A stretch of 64,000 nucleotides of DNA. Origin: Boesenbergia rotunda (Eukaryota; Streptophyta; Magnoliopsida; Zingiberales; Zingiberaceae). Below the pieces are notes generated by a model. It worked only from the letters and a program-made list of their open reading frames with translations. It made no database searches and was not told the origin of the DNA. The stretch lies in the NCBI GenBank assembly GCA_024364735.1, contig JAGFNQ010008296.1, positions 124,001-188,000 of the forward strand. Direction: 5' to 3'. Below, one piece after another: positions 13,354-25,412 of the stretch (positions are counted from its first letter, which is position 1; the number at the start of each line of letters is the position of its first letter). The translations under genes were made by a program, and so were the position numbers.

Positions 13354-14170
13354 CAATCTAATGAAAATGAAGGAATGATGGAAGAGTTTAATTAACAAGT
13401 GAGTGTATGAAATAAAAATGGGAAAATGATTCTCTTATTTTGTTCCTATTAACACAGACCAAACAATATCAATAAGAATGATTATCAATGATTTTCATTC
13501 CCTATTCTCTATTATCTCAAACCAAACGCCCTCTTATTTTATTGTCAAAATTTTTTTTTCTTGATAAATAAATATGTAATTTAGATGACAATTTAGAAAA
13601 ATAAAATAAAATATTTATTTTTAAATAGAGAACATTTTCATGCAAAAGATGAAAAACTTAGGTATATTCAATGTTGGGAGATTTTGAGAAAGCTAAACAT
13701 TAATATAATTATATTATATAGAATAAATTTTTAAAAAGATAATTTATTAGTAAATAAGTTAACATGCGTCGCCTGTTTATTTTATCTGTGTTAATTACGT
13801 GTTGAAATAAATTGTACTATTTAATTGTGTCTCAATCCAATTTTAAACCATTTTTTTAAAAAAAATATGCATAGGGACAAAAACAATAATTATCAGATAA
13901 TGAAGATTTGTAGATAAATTAATCACCTAATTATGGGTATAACAATGACTGCATTCAACTTGATATCAACAATTATCTGTCATAACTAATTCATAATTTA
14001 ACCATATTCATGGATTACTAGATAATCGTGACCTTGTGCGATTAAACAATAGATAATTAACCTGCTAATTGTGGATAAACCAATGATCTCATTCAACATC
14101 AAGTCTACTAACCCAAGCAATCATGCATCACAAGGATCCAAATGAATGCATAAACTGTCCCACAAACTAA

Positions 14171-14379
14171 GGGGGCGCTTGGTAAGCGGGTTTAGAAGGC
14201 AGGAATGTGAATGAAATATTTCATTCCCATTTATGATGTTGTATACGGAATCAGAATGAAAATATAGATATGATACCCTCGATTTTATAACTCAACCTCC
14301 ACTAGTTATCACTAAACCTATAAACCCCTTAATCAAAATTTATTATCATTTCATTACCAAATATATATCAAGCGTCACC
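14171..14379. mobile_element. Tourist-like MITE
   Basis: A 209-bp element with imperfect inverted ends GGGGGCGCTTGGTA and, from the other side, GGTGACGCTTGATA. It is flanked by TAA on both sides (14168-14170 and 14380-14382), the 3-bp duplication of Harbinger/Tourist elements. No coding capacity. Confidence 0.75.
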
Positions 14380-14382
14380 TAA

Positions 14383-16540
14383 ATAAAATTGCTAATGTGA
14401 TAGTTTTCTCTTTGTGAAATGTAGCAATTATGAGGACAACATAGTTATATAAAAATCCACCAACTTGATGATAATTTAATAAATAATTATAAAAAGGACA
14501 TGTTATATGTCATGCCTCAACCACTCCACGCATGTGTATACATTTACAAATACGACCTAAATTAGAGAAGAAATTAACAACTATATTGCAACAATGCCAT
14601 GTTTAGTAGGTTTTAAAAATCATGTGGTAGGACATGTCAGATTAGAATTATGTTCTCCATCTTTGGAATGCTCTTAATTTTATCAAGTATTACAAATTTT
14701 TTGGGTGCATTTTATATATATGTATGTATCGGACAATACAAGGTCGAAATATCGTGTGAGAAATCAATCTCCATCAAGAACCAAAATGATTCACAAGGCC
14801 TTTCTTGAATTGCCAACCGAGTAAATCCGGAAATACAAGGAGGTCCACATCCAATAGCCAACCTCATAGATTTTTCATCCGACTAGAAGCTAATGTCATA
14901 GTGTGCATCATAGCTAGGATTCGAAACGTGAATACTTGAGAGTTTGCCATCCTTCCTAGTAAGCACAACACAAGTCAACCATATACAAGGAAGAATAAGA
15001 CTACTAAAGAAGTGCATCCTCCTTCCTAGTTTGTCAAACTTTCCAAGATTATTCTCCATTGAGGCAACCCCTCAAATAGTCAACAGAACACAAAATGAGA
15101 TATTGAGCATGGCATTATCAGACGAAGGAAACAGAAACTTCAAACCATGCTCAAGTATACATTTGAATATTTTATTATTCTATTCTATTCTATTTTTTGA
15201 AAACATTTACATAATCATGTTGGGATAAATCAATTGCGCGCAAAGCAGATATCTTACTTGATTAGTCTCCCTGTCCACAGTGGCACAAACCACGTATCCT
15301 CCATTGTTTCATGTACTCCTGTTTCATCAAGGCTTTAGAAGGAGACACATCTACACAGCAAGAAGAAAGAGATAGGTTGAAGAAGTGTCTCACTCATCTT
15401 GGCTTCGCATTAGTTATTGCACTTTGTCTTCAGTTCCACGTAAGCCTTCAGCACAAGAGACCACATCTCTATGACTCCATCTCAATCTTTCACTGATCCT
15501 TCTTCCTTTTTATGAGCATGAATCCTGTCCGTGTAATATATATACAATTGTGAAGAATTCTTTTCTACAATGATTTTAGAAGCGTTTGAGACCATTAGAT
15601 GAGCTTCAGGTGTACAATCCAAAGAGAGTGTGGACTCCAGCATATTCATGGCTTATCAAGCAACTCTAACCTGATGGCACCAGATCGCGATTGAGCAACA
15701 CACTTTCATATCAGAACTAATTTTCTATCAGTTAAATTAGATCTTGAGCAAAACCTTTTAGAGGCTCTATGGTCCTCGAACCCCACCATTACATTTAAAC
15801 ACCAGCCCTGTCAGCCAAGCCAAGTTCGCTTGCATATCGGACCAAACCAAAACCACAATCTCAGGTGGTCCTGCCAAGAACAGCCAAAACTGAGATAGAT
15901 CAAGTAGCATAGACCACTGAATGAACTCAGATGACTTTTACCAACATTATATCCCAGCCTAATTAATTGGCTTGGAAGGAGTAATTTTTTATCTATTGGT
16001 TCCTAACCATGACAGATATATAGTAAAAGAGAGTCATGACCTTAGAGAATATTAAGCAGGACTTTGAATGCCAGTGAATGAAAAAGATTGACAACGAATG
16101 CCCTCCAACATCGATCAACTTCATTGTTTGATGTGGACCTGCATGCAGAGCAACCACAACTCATTTAGGATTCTATATATATTTTGTAAAATAATAATAA
16201 TAACAATAATAAAATAAAAACTCACGGCCGACCTGTTTCTGAATCGAGCAGGTTCTGCAAACTGTCATTCACAAGCCCTAGCTTGCAACATCAGCATATC
16301 TTTTTTTCATCAATTGCAGTTGTGATTTGTTTTCGAGGAATAACTGGATCAATTTTAGCAGCTGTTTTCAAGGAACAGAAAAATGAGAGAAAGAAAGTTA
16401 CACAAATGGATTCTCGATCTGAACAATCGCAATCATTATTTCTGAATTCAATAAACATACAGATATCAGGCAATAACATGAAATTGGCCACTGAAGGTCT
16501 CAGTGAACTATGACATGGTGAAGTTTCTACATTGAGGTGG
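14383..16540. other. Intergenic DNA without recognised genes
   Basis: Two kilobases of AT-rich sequence between the DUF26 gene and the dioxygenase gene. Short open frames (for example at 14944 and 15311) have no recognisable domain, no good codon pattern and no splice partner. A short ATA/AAT repeat sits at 16190-16215. A TTTATT at 16541-16546, 42 bp past the dioxygenase stop, reads AATAAA on the minus strand and may be its polyadenylation signal. Confidence 0.6.
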
Positions 16541-16587
16541 TTTATTTGCTGATGCAATCTGAATAGTTACAACTTACAACAATCTGT

Positions 16588-19500
16588 CTACAACTTGAAA
16601 TGGTCAACCAAACTTCTACTGCGCAGTTGTTTACTGAAGAAGGTCCCCATGAATTCTTCATAGGTGAAGTTTCTATAGTGGGGAGGCTTATCGGTCGACA
16701 CTAGTTTAGGTAATGGTCCATAAAATTTTGAGGCCCCGCGATCTCCTGGGTTGAAGAAGGTTGCAATCGAGACCCTGGGTTCTTGATTTGAATTAGCTAA
16801 CACCCTGTGCTCCACACTCTTGTATTCATCATTGGACATGATCTGTGCAAAAAAAGCAAAAAACACAAAAATATATAAGAAACTTGGGTAATTAAGGTTA
16901 AAATTGCAAGGAAAAAGGTTCTGGAAGAAAAGGAGGAATGCATATAATGTATTTTGGTTGAACATGCAATTAGAGGCGGAAGGAGGTTCTAAGATATCTA
17001 GATGTGTATTTCAAAATGATGTGAAAATGAAGCTGTTTAAGAGTGTAGACAATCTGCATTCAAATCCTGAAAATAATGGGAAGAAAAGACATCATCATTG
17101 TCAATCATTAAACTGCGCTTCTACCATTTAGGGTTGAATATGCAAGACTAATTGACTAATAATATTCGAATTTGAGAGAAAGCGCCTATAATAAAAAAGT
17201 CGCTGAATTTGGAATAACAATTAGCATGGAACTGTGATTCCATATTCAAAAGGAATAGTAAGTCCTTAATCTAGGAAAAACAATTCCATATTTATTTCAT
17301 TCTTTAATAATATATATTCTTACTCAACCCTCCAAACAAATACATATTGTGTTGAGTCAAATGGCCCTGTTCGACCAGCTGAGTTGGGTGGATCCCATCA
17401 AGTAGGCCAAGTTAGGTACACTGAATTGGTCGACCGAGCTAGATAGGCAAAGCTGGTTGAGTAGGCTAGGCGAACAGACAGGACATAAAGTCGAACAAAC
17501 TTATTGTGTTGGATGATGGTTTGATTGGGCTACACATTCGAATGAGTTGAGTGACTAGATCTTGCCATGGACGGAGCCAGATTAGGCCCGTCCTAGGCTA
17601 TAGCCCACCCTAATTTTTTTAATTATTATCATTTATATAAATTTTATTAAGCATTAGATTTTTTTAACATAATTAATAAAGAAACAAATTGAATCATCAA
17701 ATACAAAGTGAATGTGCTATTTAAAATCAGACTGAGATCAAACAAAATCCATCAAGTAGACATGAAGATAAGAAATATATTGGTCTAAACCGAGGTTGAT
17801 TTGATTTTGATTTGATCAAGTTATGGTTGAACCAAGTTTAATTGGATCAAACCGGTACAATTGATTTAAAATAAGTTAGGAAATTTTTGAAAAACCTAAT
17901 CTCTCCTCTCCTTTTTTATTCTTTTCCATGTATGACAGCCTCACCAAATCTCCACGTGTCTTCTTCTTCTTCTTCATCTTCATCTGATCTTCTCTTTCCT
18001 ACTCTTTATTTTTTTCTTCCCAACGGTAGTTCAGTTGTTTTTCTCTTCTCCTAGTTCTTTTTCATTCTTACTCTTCTCAAAAGCAACAACCCTCATTCTT
18101 CCCTTCCCTTTGTTATTTTCCCGCCGACTAATAGCAACGCTAGTCCTTCCTCTCCAATAAGAACAGTTCTTATTTTACCTTTTCTTATCGTCGGAGCTAG
18201 CCGAGTCCGTTAGAAAATAGGGTAAAATTTCTGTTCTTTTTTCGACTCATCTTTATGGTTGTTTTGTTAAAGAGTATAATGTAATGTAATGGTTTTTTAT
18301 TATATATATAATTTTTTTTATTTTTATAATAATATGAAGGGAAGCTTTGGCACAACGGTAAAATTGTTGTCTTGTGACCTAGAGGTCATGGGTTCAAGTC
18401 TCGAAAATAGCCACGTACAAAATAAGATAAGACTGTGTATAAGACCTCCTTCATGACCCCGCATTGGCAGGAGCTTCATGCGCTAAGCTATTACATTAAG
18501 TTCAAGCTCACCCAAACTCTAATTCTGGAATCCCTCCCTGGATCTTGCCAAACTGACCCAATGGAGGATTGATTAGATCCACCAAACGGGATAAAGCAAG
18601 CAAGTAGATAGGAGAGTTGGTGTCAAGTGGGGCTGGGTCAAGTGAATTAAGCAAGTCAATCAGGCCACAAGGCTAGTTGAACGAGATGAACAATGCATAG
18701 GAAGATGGAAGTCCATTAGTTTCAACATCATTATATCATGCCCATTCTACATGATGAGGAACTGAACACCAAAGATCGAAAAAACTATATTTGCACCAAG
18801 TGTCGAATAGAAAATTTAGTTTCAGCCCTCTAATCTCAATGCATATGGAAACGAATGATACATAGATCAGGAAGAAGCAAAATAAAAATACCAGAAACAT
18901 TAAGACTAGTGATTTTAGTCCTTCATTTATTAGGAAAACAAAATGAACAGCCAACTCAGCAAATTTAAAGGACTACATATCTATGAGGCCTCTCGATCCA
19001 ACTGATATGCCCATATGATTCCTAGTGCCAAGGACTGAGTTGTTTTGATAATAATCAAGCTGCCTAATTCAGGTCTTTCTTTGCATAGACAATTATAGAG
19101 TGGGCCTCTGTTCTTACTTGAGAAAGTCTTATTTAGGAGAAAACTTAGTTATGCAAAAAACAGATAACTTGGGCTCGAACATTGCTTATATTAAAGCATT
19201 GTAAGCAATAATTTCATGGATAGTTTGTCAAAGTCGCCATTGGTTGTTTGTGTCTCCCTAATTTGCTTTATCATTCATCCCAATTAACTTGTCTAAGTGT
19301 ATTTAAGCAAGTATGTCTTATCTTTGAACAATCAAAAAAGTTTATAAAATTGGACATTTTATCCAAGCTGGCATCATGATCTCTATTCGATCGCCAATTT
19401 CTTGGAAGCTAGTATCTATATCTGCATGTGCCTTACTGCCGATGGGAGGAGTGCTTACCTGCAGCAGATCGCCGACGTTGATGACGAGCGCCCCCGGAAC

Positions 19501-20283
19501 CGGTTGCACATCCACCCACACGCACTCCCCTCCCTCCAAATCCCGTTTCACCTGCAGCCCACCGACGTCGTCCTGCAACAGCACGGTGAGAACGCCTGGG
19601 TCTGTGTGCTCCACAAGTCCCGCCGTAATCTCTGGCTCCGGGCACGGCGGGTAGTAGTGGCACACCATAACTCTCCCCTTCAGGCAAGTTGCCTCCTCCA
19701 GCGATCCCGCGTCAGCCCCCAATCCCTCCGCCAAAAGCCCCATCAACACCCGCCCCACCGTCACCACGTACTCGTCCCACTCTAGCAGCTCCGCCCGGCA
19801 CACCGCCGGGATCCGGTCCGGGTCGGGCCGGGTCGGCCCCATGACCATCTGGAGGGTATCGCGCCAGTTGGCGGCGCTGGATTTGTAAAGATCTACGTTT
19901 GAGGAGTAGTTGACGCCAGTTTTCGTGGAGCGGGAGTAGAAGGTGGAGCGGACGGAAGGAGGCAGCTCGTGGAAGGATCGAGCGGCGGAGACGGTGCGAC
20001 TAAGGAGGGGGAGGGGGATTCCATGATTGACGACCTGGAAGAAGCCAAAATCGCGGGACGCGGCGGCGGCGAGGGCGACGGTGGAGGATCGGGGGAGGGA
20101 GAGATCGATGATGGGGACGGAGAGGATGGGGGAGGAGTGGCGGGGGCGGGGGCGGGGGATGGCGTGGCGAAAGATGGCGGGGACGGCGGTGACCCCAGAT
20201 TCAACAAGGCCGCGTACGCCGGTCTTGGCCTCGTCGAACTCCTTGATCGCCGCAGCGCGGTCGAAGCTTTCGGGGCTCGCCAT
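16588..20283 (-). CDS. 2-oxoglutarate/Fe(II)-dependent dioxygenase, ACC-oxidase-homolog type
   Basis: Soluble oxygenase that couples 2-oxoglutarate decarboxylation to oxidation of a small metabolite; this clade acts mainly in specialised metabolism and the substrate cannot be told. Exon 1 is 20283-19459 and exon 2 is 16842-16588 (TAG 16590-16588), joined in phase 0 by a 2.6-kb GT-AG intron, giving 359 residues, the usual length. The start is the ATG of MASPESFDRAAAIKEFDEAK because family members begin this way; an in-frame upstream ATG at 20394 would add an Arg/Phe-rich extension translated from a poly-A tract (about 20338-20350) and is unlikely. The N-terminal domain has VPIIDLS and FGFFQVVNHGI. 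Iron ligands: HTD in GLVEHTDPG and the His of SVEHRV; the 2OG-binding R-x-S is in EPRVSIATFF. All catalytic residues are present. The intron carries a SINE in the opposite direction, and a hAT remnant lies just upstream. Confidence 0.93.
18339..18494 (+). mobile_element. Au-like tRNA-derived SINE
   Basis: Starts GGGAAGCTTTGGCACAACGG. Box A TGGCACAACGG (18348-18358) and box B GGTTCAAGTCT (18391-18401) match the RNA polymerase III promoter consensus, and GACCTAGAGGTCATG precedes box B as in plant Au SINEs. The tRNA-unrelated part contains AAGACTGTGTATAAGACC, GACCCCGCAT and GCAGGAGCTTCATGCGC, also typical of Au. It lies in the dioxygenase intron, opposite to that gene. The body is diverged, so it is probably inactive. 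Confidence 0.85.
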
Positions 20284-20870
20284 TACGATTACGGCAACGG
20301 GCAGTGTCGGCCTGTGATTTCGGGGCCTGAGGGGAAAAAAAAAAAAAAAAAAGTGGAACCGCCGCTTAACGGCTTTGATCCATCCCTGCCCCACAGGTGT
20401 CTAGAGGAAAATAAATTAATCACGGTTTACTAGTCACGCCTGGGGCCGAGCCTGTGATTTCGGGGCCTAAGGCCAACTAACAAATGATGCCCTAAATTTT
20501 TAATATTCACGCATTTTTCAATCAACCTAAATATAACCGTATTTTATAACATAAATTCTAAAAATAAAAACTAAATAAAATATATCATAAAAAATAACAT
20601 ATCTAAAACAAATACTAAAGGAGCCTAATCGATCCAAATCAAATATAAAATTCATGTTCTGAATCAGTACATAAGCATTTGAATATTATTTGCCTCACAT
20701 TTTAAAGTGAAAGTATTTATTAAGATTGCATAATCAACTTTCTCAATCATTTTTTTCTCAATTAATAATATAATTAAGTCATTTAGTCTTTTTTACGACA
20801 TAGTTAAGCGGAGATAAGTTTTGATCAATTTCAACATAGAAAAATTTCTTTCGACAGATCCAATTGTGAC

Positions 20871-21326
20871 TAGGGATGGAAACAGGTCAGGGCAGACCAG
20901 ACTTTTACTTTAAGAGGTCAGGCCTGTATAGTAACAAAATGACCTAAGTCTCGCCTATGACCTGTTTACAAAGCCTATAAGTTAGAACACTTTATACGGG
21001 CCAGCATGCCAAAGCATTAAACAGACTGAAAACTAACTTTAACAAACCTTGCATCATATAGACCTCAAAACAGACATTATATCATACATGCCTCAAAATA
21101 GGCTAGGCCTATAAATATGTACATAGGTATCTAATCTTAACAGACTCAGGCCAGCCTGTCAAGTTTAATAGTCTTTATATTGAGTCTAGGTCTGATCTGA
21201 TAAGAAAAATAAACTTTGAAACATGCCTGAATATTATTCTTTTTCTAAACAGATCATGTCAGGCCAAGCTAAATATAGGTCAGGCCACAGACCCCTGACA
21301 GGTCGTCTGGCCTATTTCCATCCCTA
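20871..21326. mobile_element. Non-autonomous hAT element (MITE)
   Basis: Inverted ends begin TAGGGATGGAAA on both sides and are flanked by an exact 8-bp direct repeat ATTGTGAC (20863-20870 and 21327-21334), diagnostic of hAT transposition. Removing the element and one repeat copy restores the transposase reading PVT-I-GSVERN around it, confirming both boundaries. Interior: repeats of CAGGCC/GGCCTG-like words, no coding capacity. Confidence 0.95.
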
Positions 21327-23859
21327 ATTGTGACTGGTATAATCAACAAAATTCGATTAGCAATATAAGTATTTAGATAACAACCATCCATTTTCTTCAA
21401 ATAATTCAGCACATCAATTGCTTTTTTTTATTCTCTTGATAATGAGTGTTGTTCCGGAAGGAATCGACGTCGACAGTCAGTCACCAGGGTTCAGCCCACG
21501 CAGACGCTGTCGCTGGAGGAAAAACTTCACACCCTGTGAGATTAACACGAGTGTTAGGGGAACACGCCAGAGGTTGTCCGGCGGAGCCCACCCTGTTAGG
21601 ACCGGTAGGAGAGCTAAGGGGGGGGTGATTAGCTCCGATTTGCTTGTAGAAGATTTATCTCCGCGGAAGACTTCAAGCAATGTTAACGCTCTAGAATTTA
21701 CTTGGTATCCACCTCCTTGAGGCGACTAATCCAGGGATCCGCTCTCCTCACTCTTCATACAGTATGAAAGATCTCCTTCTTGAGGTGGAGAAACGACTTA
21801 CAAGCTTACAAGAAGAATACAACAAGAGGAAGCAAATACAATAGGAAATCTTACAAGATTTACAACAACAAGCTCTTTTTGCTTTCATTGCCTTTTCAAG
21901 CTTGAGATCACCTCTAGAACTTTGGAAGTGCAGCAACACTATGCCCCAAAGCTTCTCTTGAAATGGCGAGGAAGAGGAGAAGAACTGCGCAAGCCCTATC
22001 GAGCGATTCCACTTCAAACCTGCGTGAAAACCCCTATATACCCGACGCCTAAGGTTCCTAATCGATTACCCAATCGATTACCACGTCAGACTTAGTCGCT
22101 CAACGACTATTTTTTGAAGCTTAATCGATTAGTCAATCGATTAAGAACAACCTTAATTGATTGTTGTATCGATTCAGCACCTTTCTGTGCTTTCACGCAA
22201 TACTGTCGTAATCGATCGCCCAATCGATTACCGGACCTCTTAATCGATTAATCAATCGATTAAGAGAATGCTGAATGGATTGCCCAATCGATCCAGCCAC
22301 ATTATGTTGTCGCAACTTATTTCTCCCAATCGATTACATAATCGATTCACACCTTCCTTAATTGATCAAGAAGGCTTATGTTCGCGAGAAACCAAACCTA
22401 AATCGATTACCCAATCAATTGAGTCCAACCCTAACTTGTGTGAACAAGTCTAAGGTTCCCTTACCTAACCTTGGTCAACCGTGACCTGTTAGGACTTCTC
22501 TACCAGGTGTCCGATTAACCCTTTGACCAACTTGGATTTCTCCTGCCTAGCTCCCAACTAGGACTTAACCTAATTCTCAACCAGGTTTGCCTAACCCTCG
22601 AGTTAGGTCTAGTCTCCCGATAGACTTCCACCTTGCCAGCGTGCGATTTCCCCGATCCACCTGGATCTCATGCCAGCATGTGATCTCTCCGATCCATCTG
22701 GACTTCACCTAATTCCACTAGGTCTTTTCCCATGCCAGCGTGTGATCTCCCCAATCCACCTGGACTTCACTTAGTCCCACTAGGTCTTTTTCAGTCAAGT
22801 CTCCAGTCAACCTTGACCCACTTGACTCACACAATATTCAAACATGTTGGAAACGAGATGACTAGAGAGGGGGGGTGAATATAGCCAATCACTTTTTCTT
22901 GCACTTAACAAGTTTCCTGCACTCAACTTATCAGTAGCACAGCGGAAGAAACAAAGGAAAATGAAGCAGTGCAGTAAACGAAAACAGAAATGAAACCAAA
23001 CAGAGACAACTGCCAAGATCGCTAACAAGAGAGTTTACAAGGTTCGGGGATAACTTTCCCCTACTCCTTGGCGTGCCCTTAAGGTGGGCGATCCCTTGAT
23101 CGTCGGCAGATCAAGCCCCGGTTTTCACCGGATATAACGCAACCTCATTCTCGGTGGAGAAACCTCTCTACATCGTTTCAATCACAGATAAAGTTTAAGC
23201 ACAAAGAAACAACAAGAAGGATCTTACTTAAACACTTAGCAAGGACAAGAACACAGCAAGCTTCCCTGATCTCCACCCAGTGGCGATCTTACGCAAGAAC
23301 CCTTCTTCGTGTCTTCCCACTGTCGGACTCCAAGCTCCTTGTTCTCTCCTTCAAGCGCTCAAGTAATGAATGATTGCTTCTCGATCGCTTGCTCAAAGTG
23401 ATGAAGACTTCAAGAACACAGCAAGCAAGTTGTGGAGAACACCAGGCGCGGCAAGAACACTAGTTCACGAACTATGCTTCCACGAAGCCAACTTCCGCCC
23501 TTTTGATTCTCCACACAGCACCGGTGACAACATCCTCCGTAGCCTCCAGCTACCTCACTGCCAACGCCAGCTACCATTGAGCCCTCTCTGGTCTTCCTGA
23601 GATCCCCTCAGCCAAGCCCCAGTCTGGCTCCAGTCTGCAGCTCGGCCGTTGCAACCGGAAATGGAGAATCGGACAAACCTGCTCCAAGGGAAGCCTCCAT
23701 TGACCTCTCCTTGAGTGTTTGAATCCTCCCCTGTCACCTGCAACTTAATCAGACTGTTAGAGCAGTAAATCACACAGTAAATCAAATATCAGAGGCAAAC
23801 AGCAGTGAATCGGATACGATCAGATGCTCTGACCGCGTCTGACAGTGCAATTTGAATTA

Positions 23860-24368
23860 AAGTGATCGGTCACCGGACCGATCTAGGGCTTGTGGGTCGG
23901 TCACCATACCGATCCACAGCTTCGCTGGGATTCCCAGCTCTCGCGGCTATACACGCCTGATCGGTCACCCGACCGATCAGAGCGAAGCCTGATCGGTCAC
24001 CAGACCGATCAGAGTGAAGCCTGATCGGTCACTCAGACCGATCAGGACAGATGAACAATGATTTTTTAATCAGATCCAAACTCCCTGATCGGTCACCGGA
24101 CCGATCCAGGGTCTGATCCGCAAGGGAACTCACTCACCGTCCGCTCCCTGATCGGTCACCAGACCGATCAGGGGCAAGGCAGCAAAGAAGCAGCTTGCTC
24201 CCTGATCGGTCACCGGTCCGATCAGGAGCCACACAGTAGGTTCCCAACATCACTGTGCGCTCCCTGATCGGTCACCAGTCCGATCAGACATCGCTGGATC
24301 GGTCACCAGACCGATCCACGAAGGAGCAGCGTGCCAATGTCCCTGATCGGTCACCAGACCGATCAGGG
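23860..24368. repeat. Array of eleven dyad motifs in LTR 2
   Basis: Arms TGATCGGTC and GACCGATCA around a 4-nt spacer (ACCA, ACCG, ACCC). Copies start near 23862, 23898, 23958, 23989, 24020, 24085, 24148, 24203, 24263, 24293 and 24342, with irregular spacing of 30-65 bp. One copy (about 24293) has GG..CC where most have TG..CA at the arm ends, keeping the pairing. The sequence between copies is not repeated. Confidence 0.95.
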
Positions 24369-24374
24369 ACTCAA

Positions 24375-24785
24375 ACCTAACCCTCCAAGCTAGGAATTCA
24401 TCCACCTTAGCCCTCCAAGCTAAGGATTTTTCCATCTAACTCTCCAAGTTGGGAATTTGCACCTAACCCTTCAAGTTAGGACTTTTCACCTAGCCCTCCA
24501 AGCTAGGACTTTTCACCTAGCCCTCCAAGCTAGGACTTTTCGCCCAACCCTTCCGAGTTAGAACATCATCCAACCAAGCCCTCCAAGCTAGGCACCTGAC
24601 CCTCCAAGCCAGGACTTTTTCACCTAATTCTCCAGGATGGGAATTTGCACCTAACCCTCCAAGTTAGGACTTTTCACCTAGCCCTCCAAGCTAGGACTTT
24701 TCACCCAACCCTTCCGAATTATGACTTTTTCAACACCTAGCCCTCCAAGCTAGGATTTTTCACACCTAACCTTCCAGGTTAGGAT
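24375..24785. repeat. Tandem array of CCTAGC-loop-GCTAGG hairpin units
   Basis: About fifteen units of roughly 27 bp: an arm, the loop CCTCCA, the complementary arm, then ACTTTTCA. Arm pairs vary together: CCTAGC/GCTAGG, CCTAAC/GTTAGG and CTTAGC/GCTAAG are all seen. A few units have one broken pair. The array lies directly after the eleven dyad motifs. Confidence 0.93.
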
Positions 24786-25412
24786 TTTCCATACCATGCC
24801 TGATCCCCGATCAGGACTTAATCATAATCAAACATCATCCACCTAAACTAAAATCGGCGTCAACACCAAAATAACAATCAGGGCCAGACTGCATCAACAA
24901 TTATCAAACGTCGAAACATCCAACCTTAAGCTTAGCAAGCTTAGTAGATATAAGCTCACCCGAGCTTAGTCAAACTAGGTCAACCCTGACCTAACCAAGA
25001 TTGCACCAACACACTCTGATGTTCAAGTCAATGCCTTGATGGAGGAGATGAAAAGAAGGCAAGAAGATATGCGTGTAGTAGAGAATGCGTAACCCCCTTA
25101 CCGGAGGAGTTAGAGTATCTTTTATACCTGCGGCAGTTGCCTTCGCGTGTCTCCACGATCTTTGCCATGTCCCCCCGTTTATCGATTACCGGATAACCTT
25201 TGAAATGGTCCACGCCATCATTAAGTTCGGCCCGTTGCGATATTTATGGGTTATGATGACTCCGCGATAATGGGTGATGGTTATCCGCAGATCCAAATAG
25301 AGGGGAACAGTTACTTGAGGTCGAATGCTTCTTGGGCTCCGCTTCCCCGAGGTAATCTCGGAGTCTTCTGGCCCGGGGGATCCCGGGTACTCCGCTTCCT
25401 CGAGGTGGTCTC

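Larger units (their letters stand above)
12109..13533. mobile_element. Harbinger/Tourist-like DNA element, non-autonomous
   Basis: Terminal inverted repeats GAGGGCGTTTGGTT at both ends, flanked by a 3-bp direct repeat TTA (12106-12108 and 13534-13536). A TTA/TAA duplication with a short GC-rich terminus is the mark of the PIF/Harbinger superfamily. The 1425-bp interior has no transposase; most of it is a purine-rich tract plus a second MITE inserted at 12993-13353. A partial internal echo, GTGTTTGGTTC, occurs near 12200. Confidence 0.85.
22845..24899 (+). mobile_element. LTR 2 nested in LTR 1
   Basis: Begins TGTTGGAAACGAG followed by AGAGGGGGGGTGAATA, a common plant LTR start, and ends near GACTGCATCAACA. 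LTR 1 sequence resumes after it, so the insertion is secure although the exact right edge is not: the 5-mers flanking these ends (AAACA and ATTAT) do not match, while an AAACA does occur slightly further right (24918-24922). It contains 11 copies of a palindrome (23860-24368) and then a tandem array of about 27-bp hairpin units (24375-24785). Confidence 0.75.
21594..25011 (+). mobile_element. Solo LTR 1 (Copia-like), carrying a nested LTR
   Basis: Begins TGTTAGGACCGG and ends TTGCACCAACA, with flanking CACCC and CACTC (4 of 5 identical), a probable 5-bp target duplication. Near its start it has a G run then GTGATTAGC, then TGGTATCCACCTCCTTGAGG, both also in the LTRs at 27562 and 33864. A block of paired ATCGAT motifs (about 22059-22415) and a block of CCTAAC..GTTAGG hairpins (about 22540-22620) follow. 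Without the nested LTR (22845-24899) it is about 1.36 kb. No internal retrotransposon sequence adjoins it, so it is a solo LTR. Confidence 0.8.

Noticed and set aside
18348..18401. A tRNA gene
   Set aside because: Pol III boxes A and B are present, but the flanks and 3' body match an Au-type SINE and no intact cloverleaf is evident.
23860..24368. CRISPR-like regular palindromic repeats
   Set aside because: Plant nuclear LTR context, variable spacing, no cas genes; the repeats are part of an LTR.
22845..24922. AAACA as the exact target duplication of LTR 2
   Set aside because: It would make the LTR end in CG rather than the expected CA; the right edge is left unresolved.
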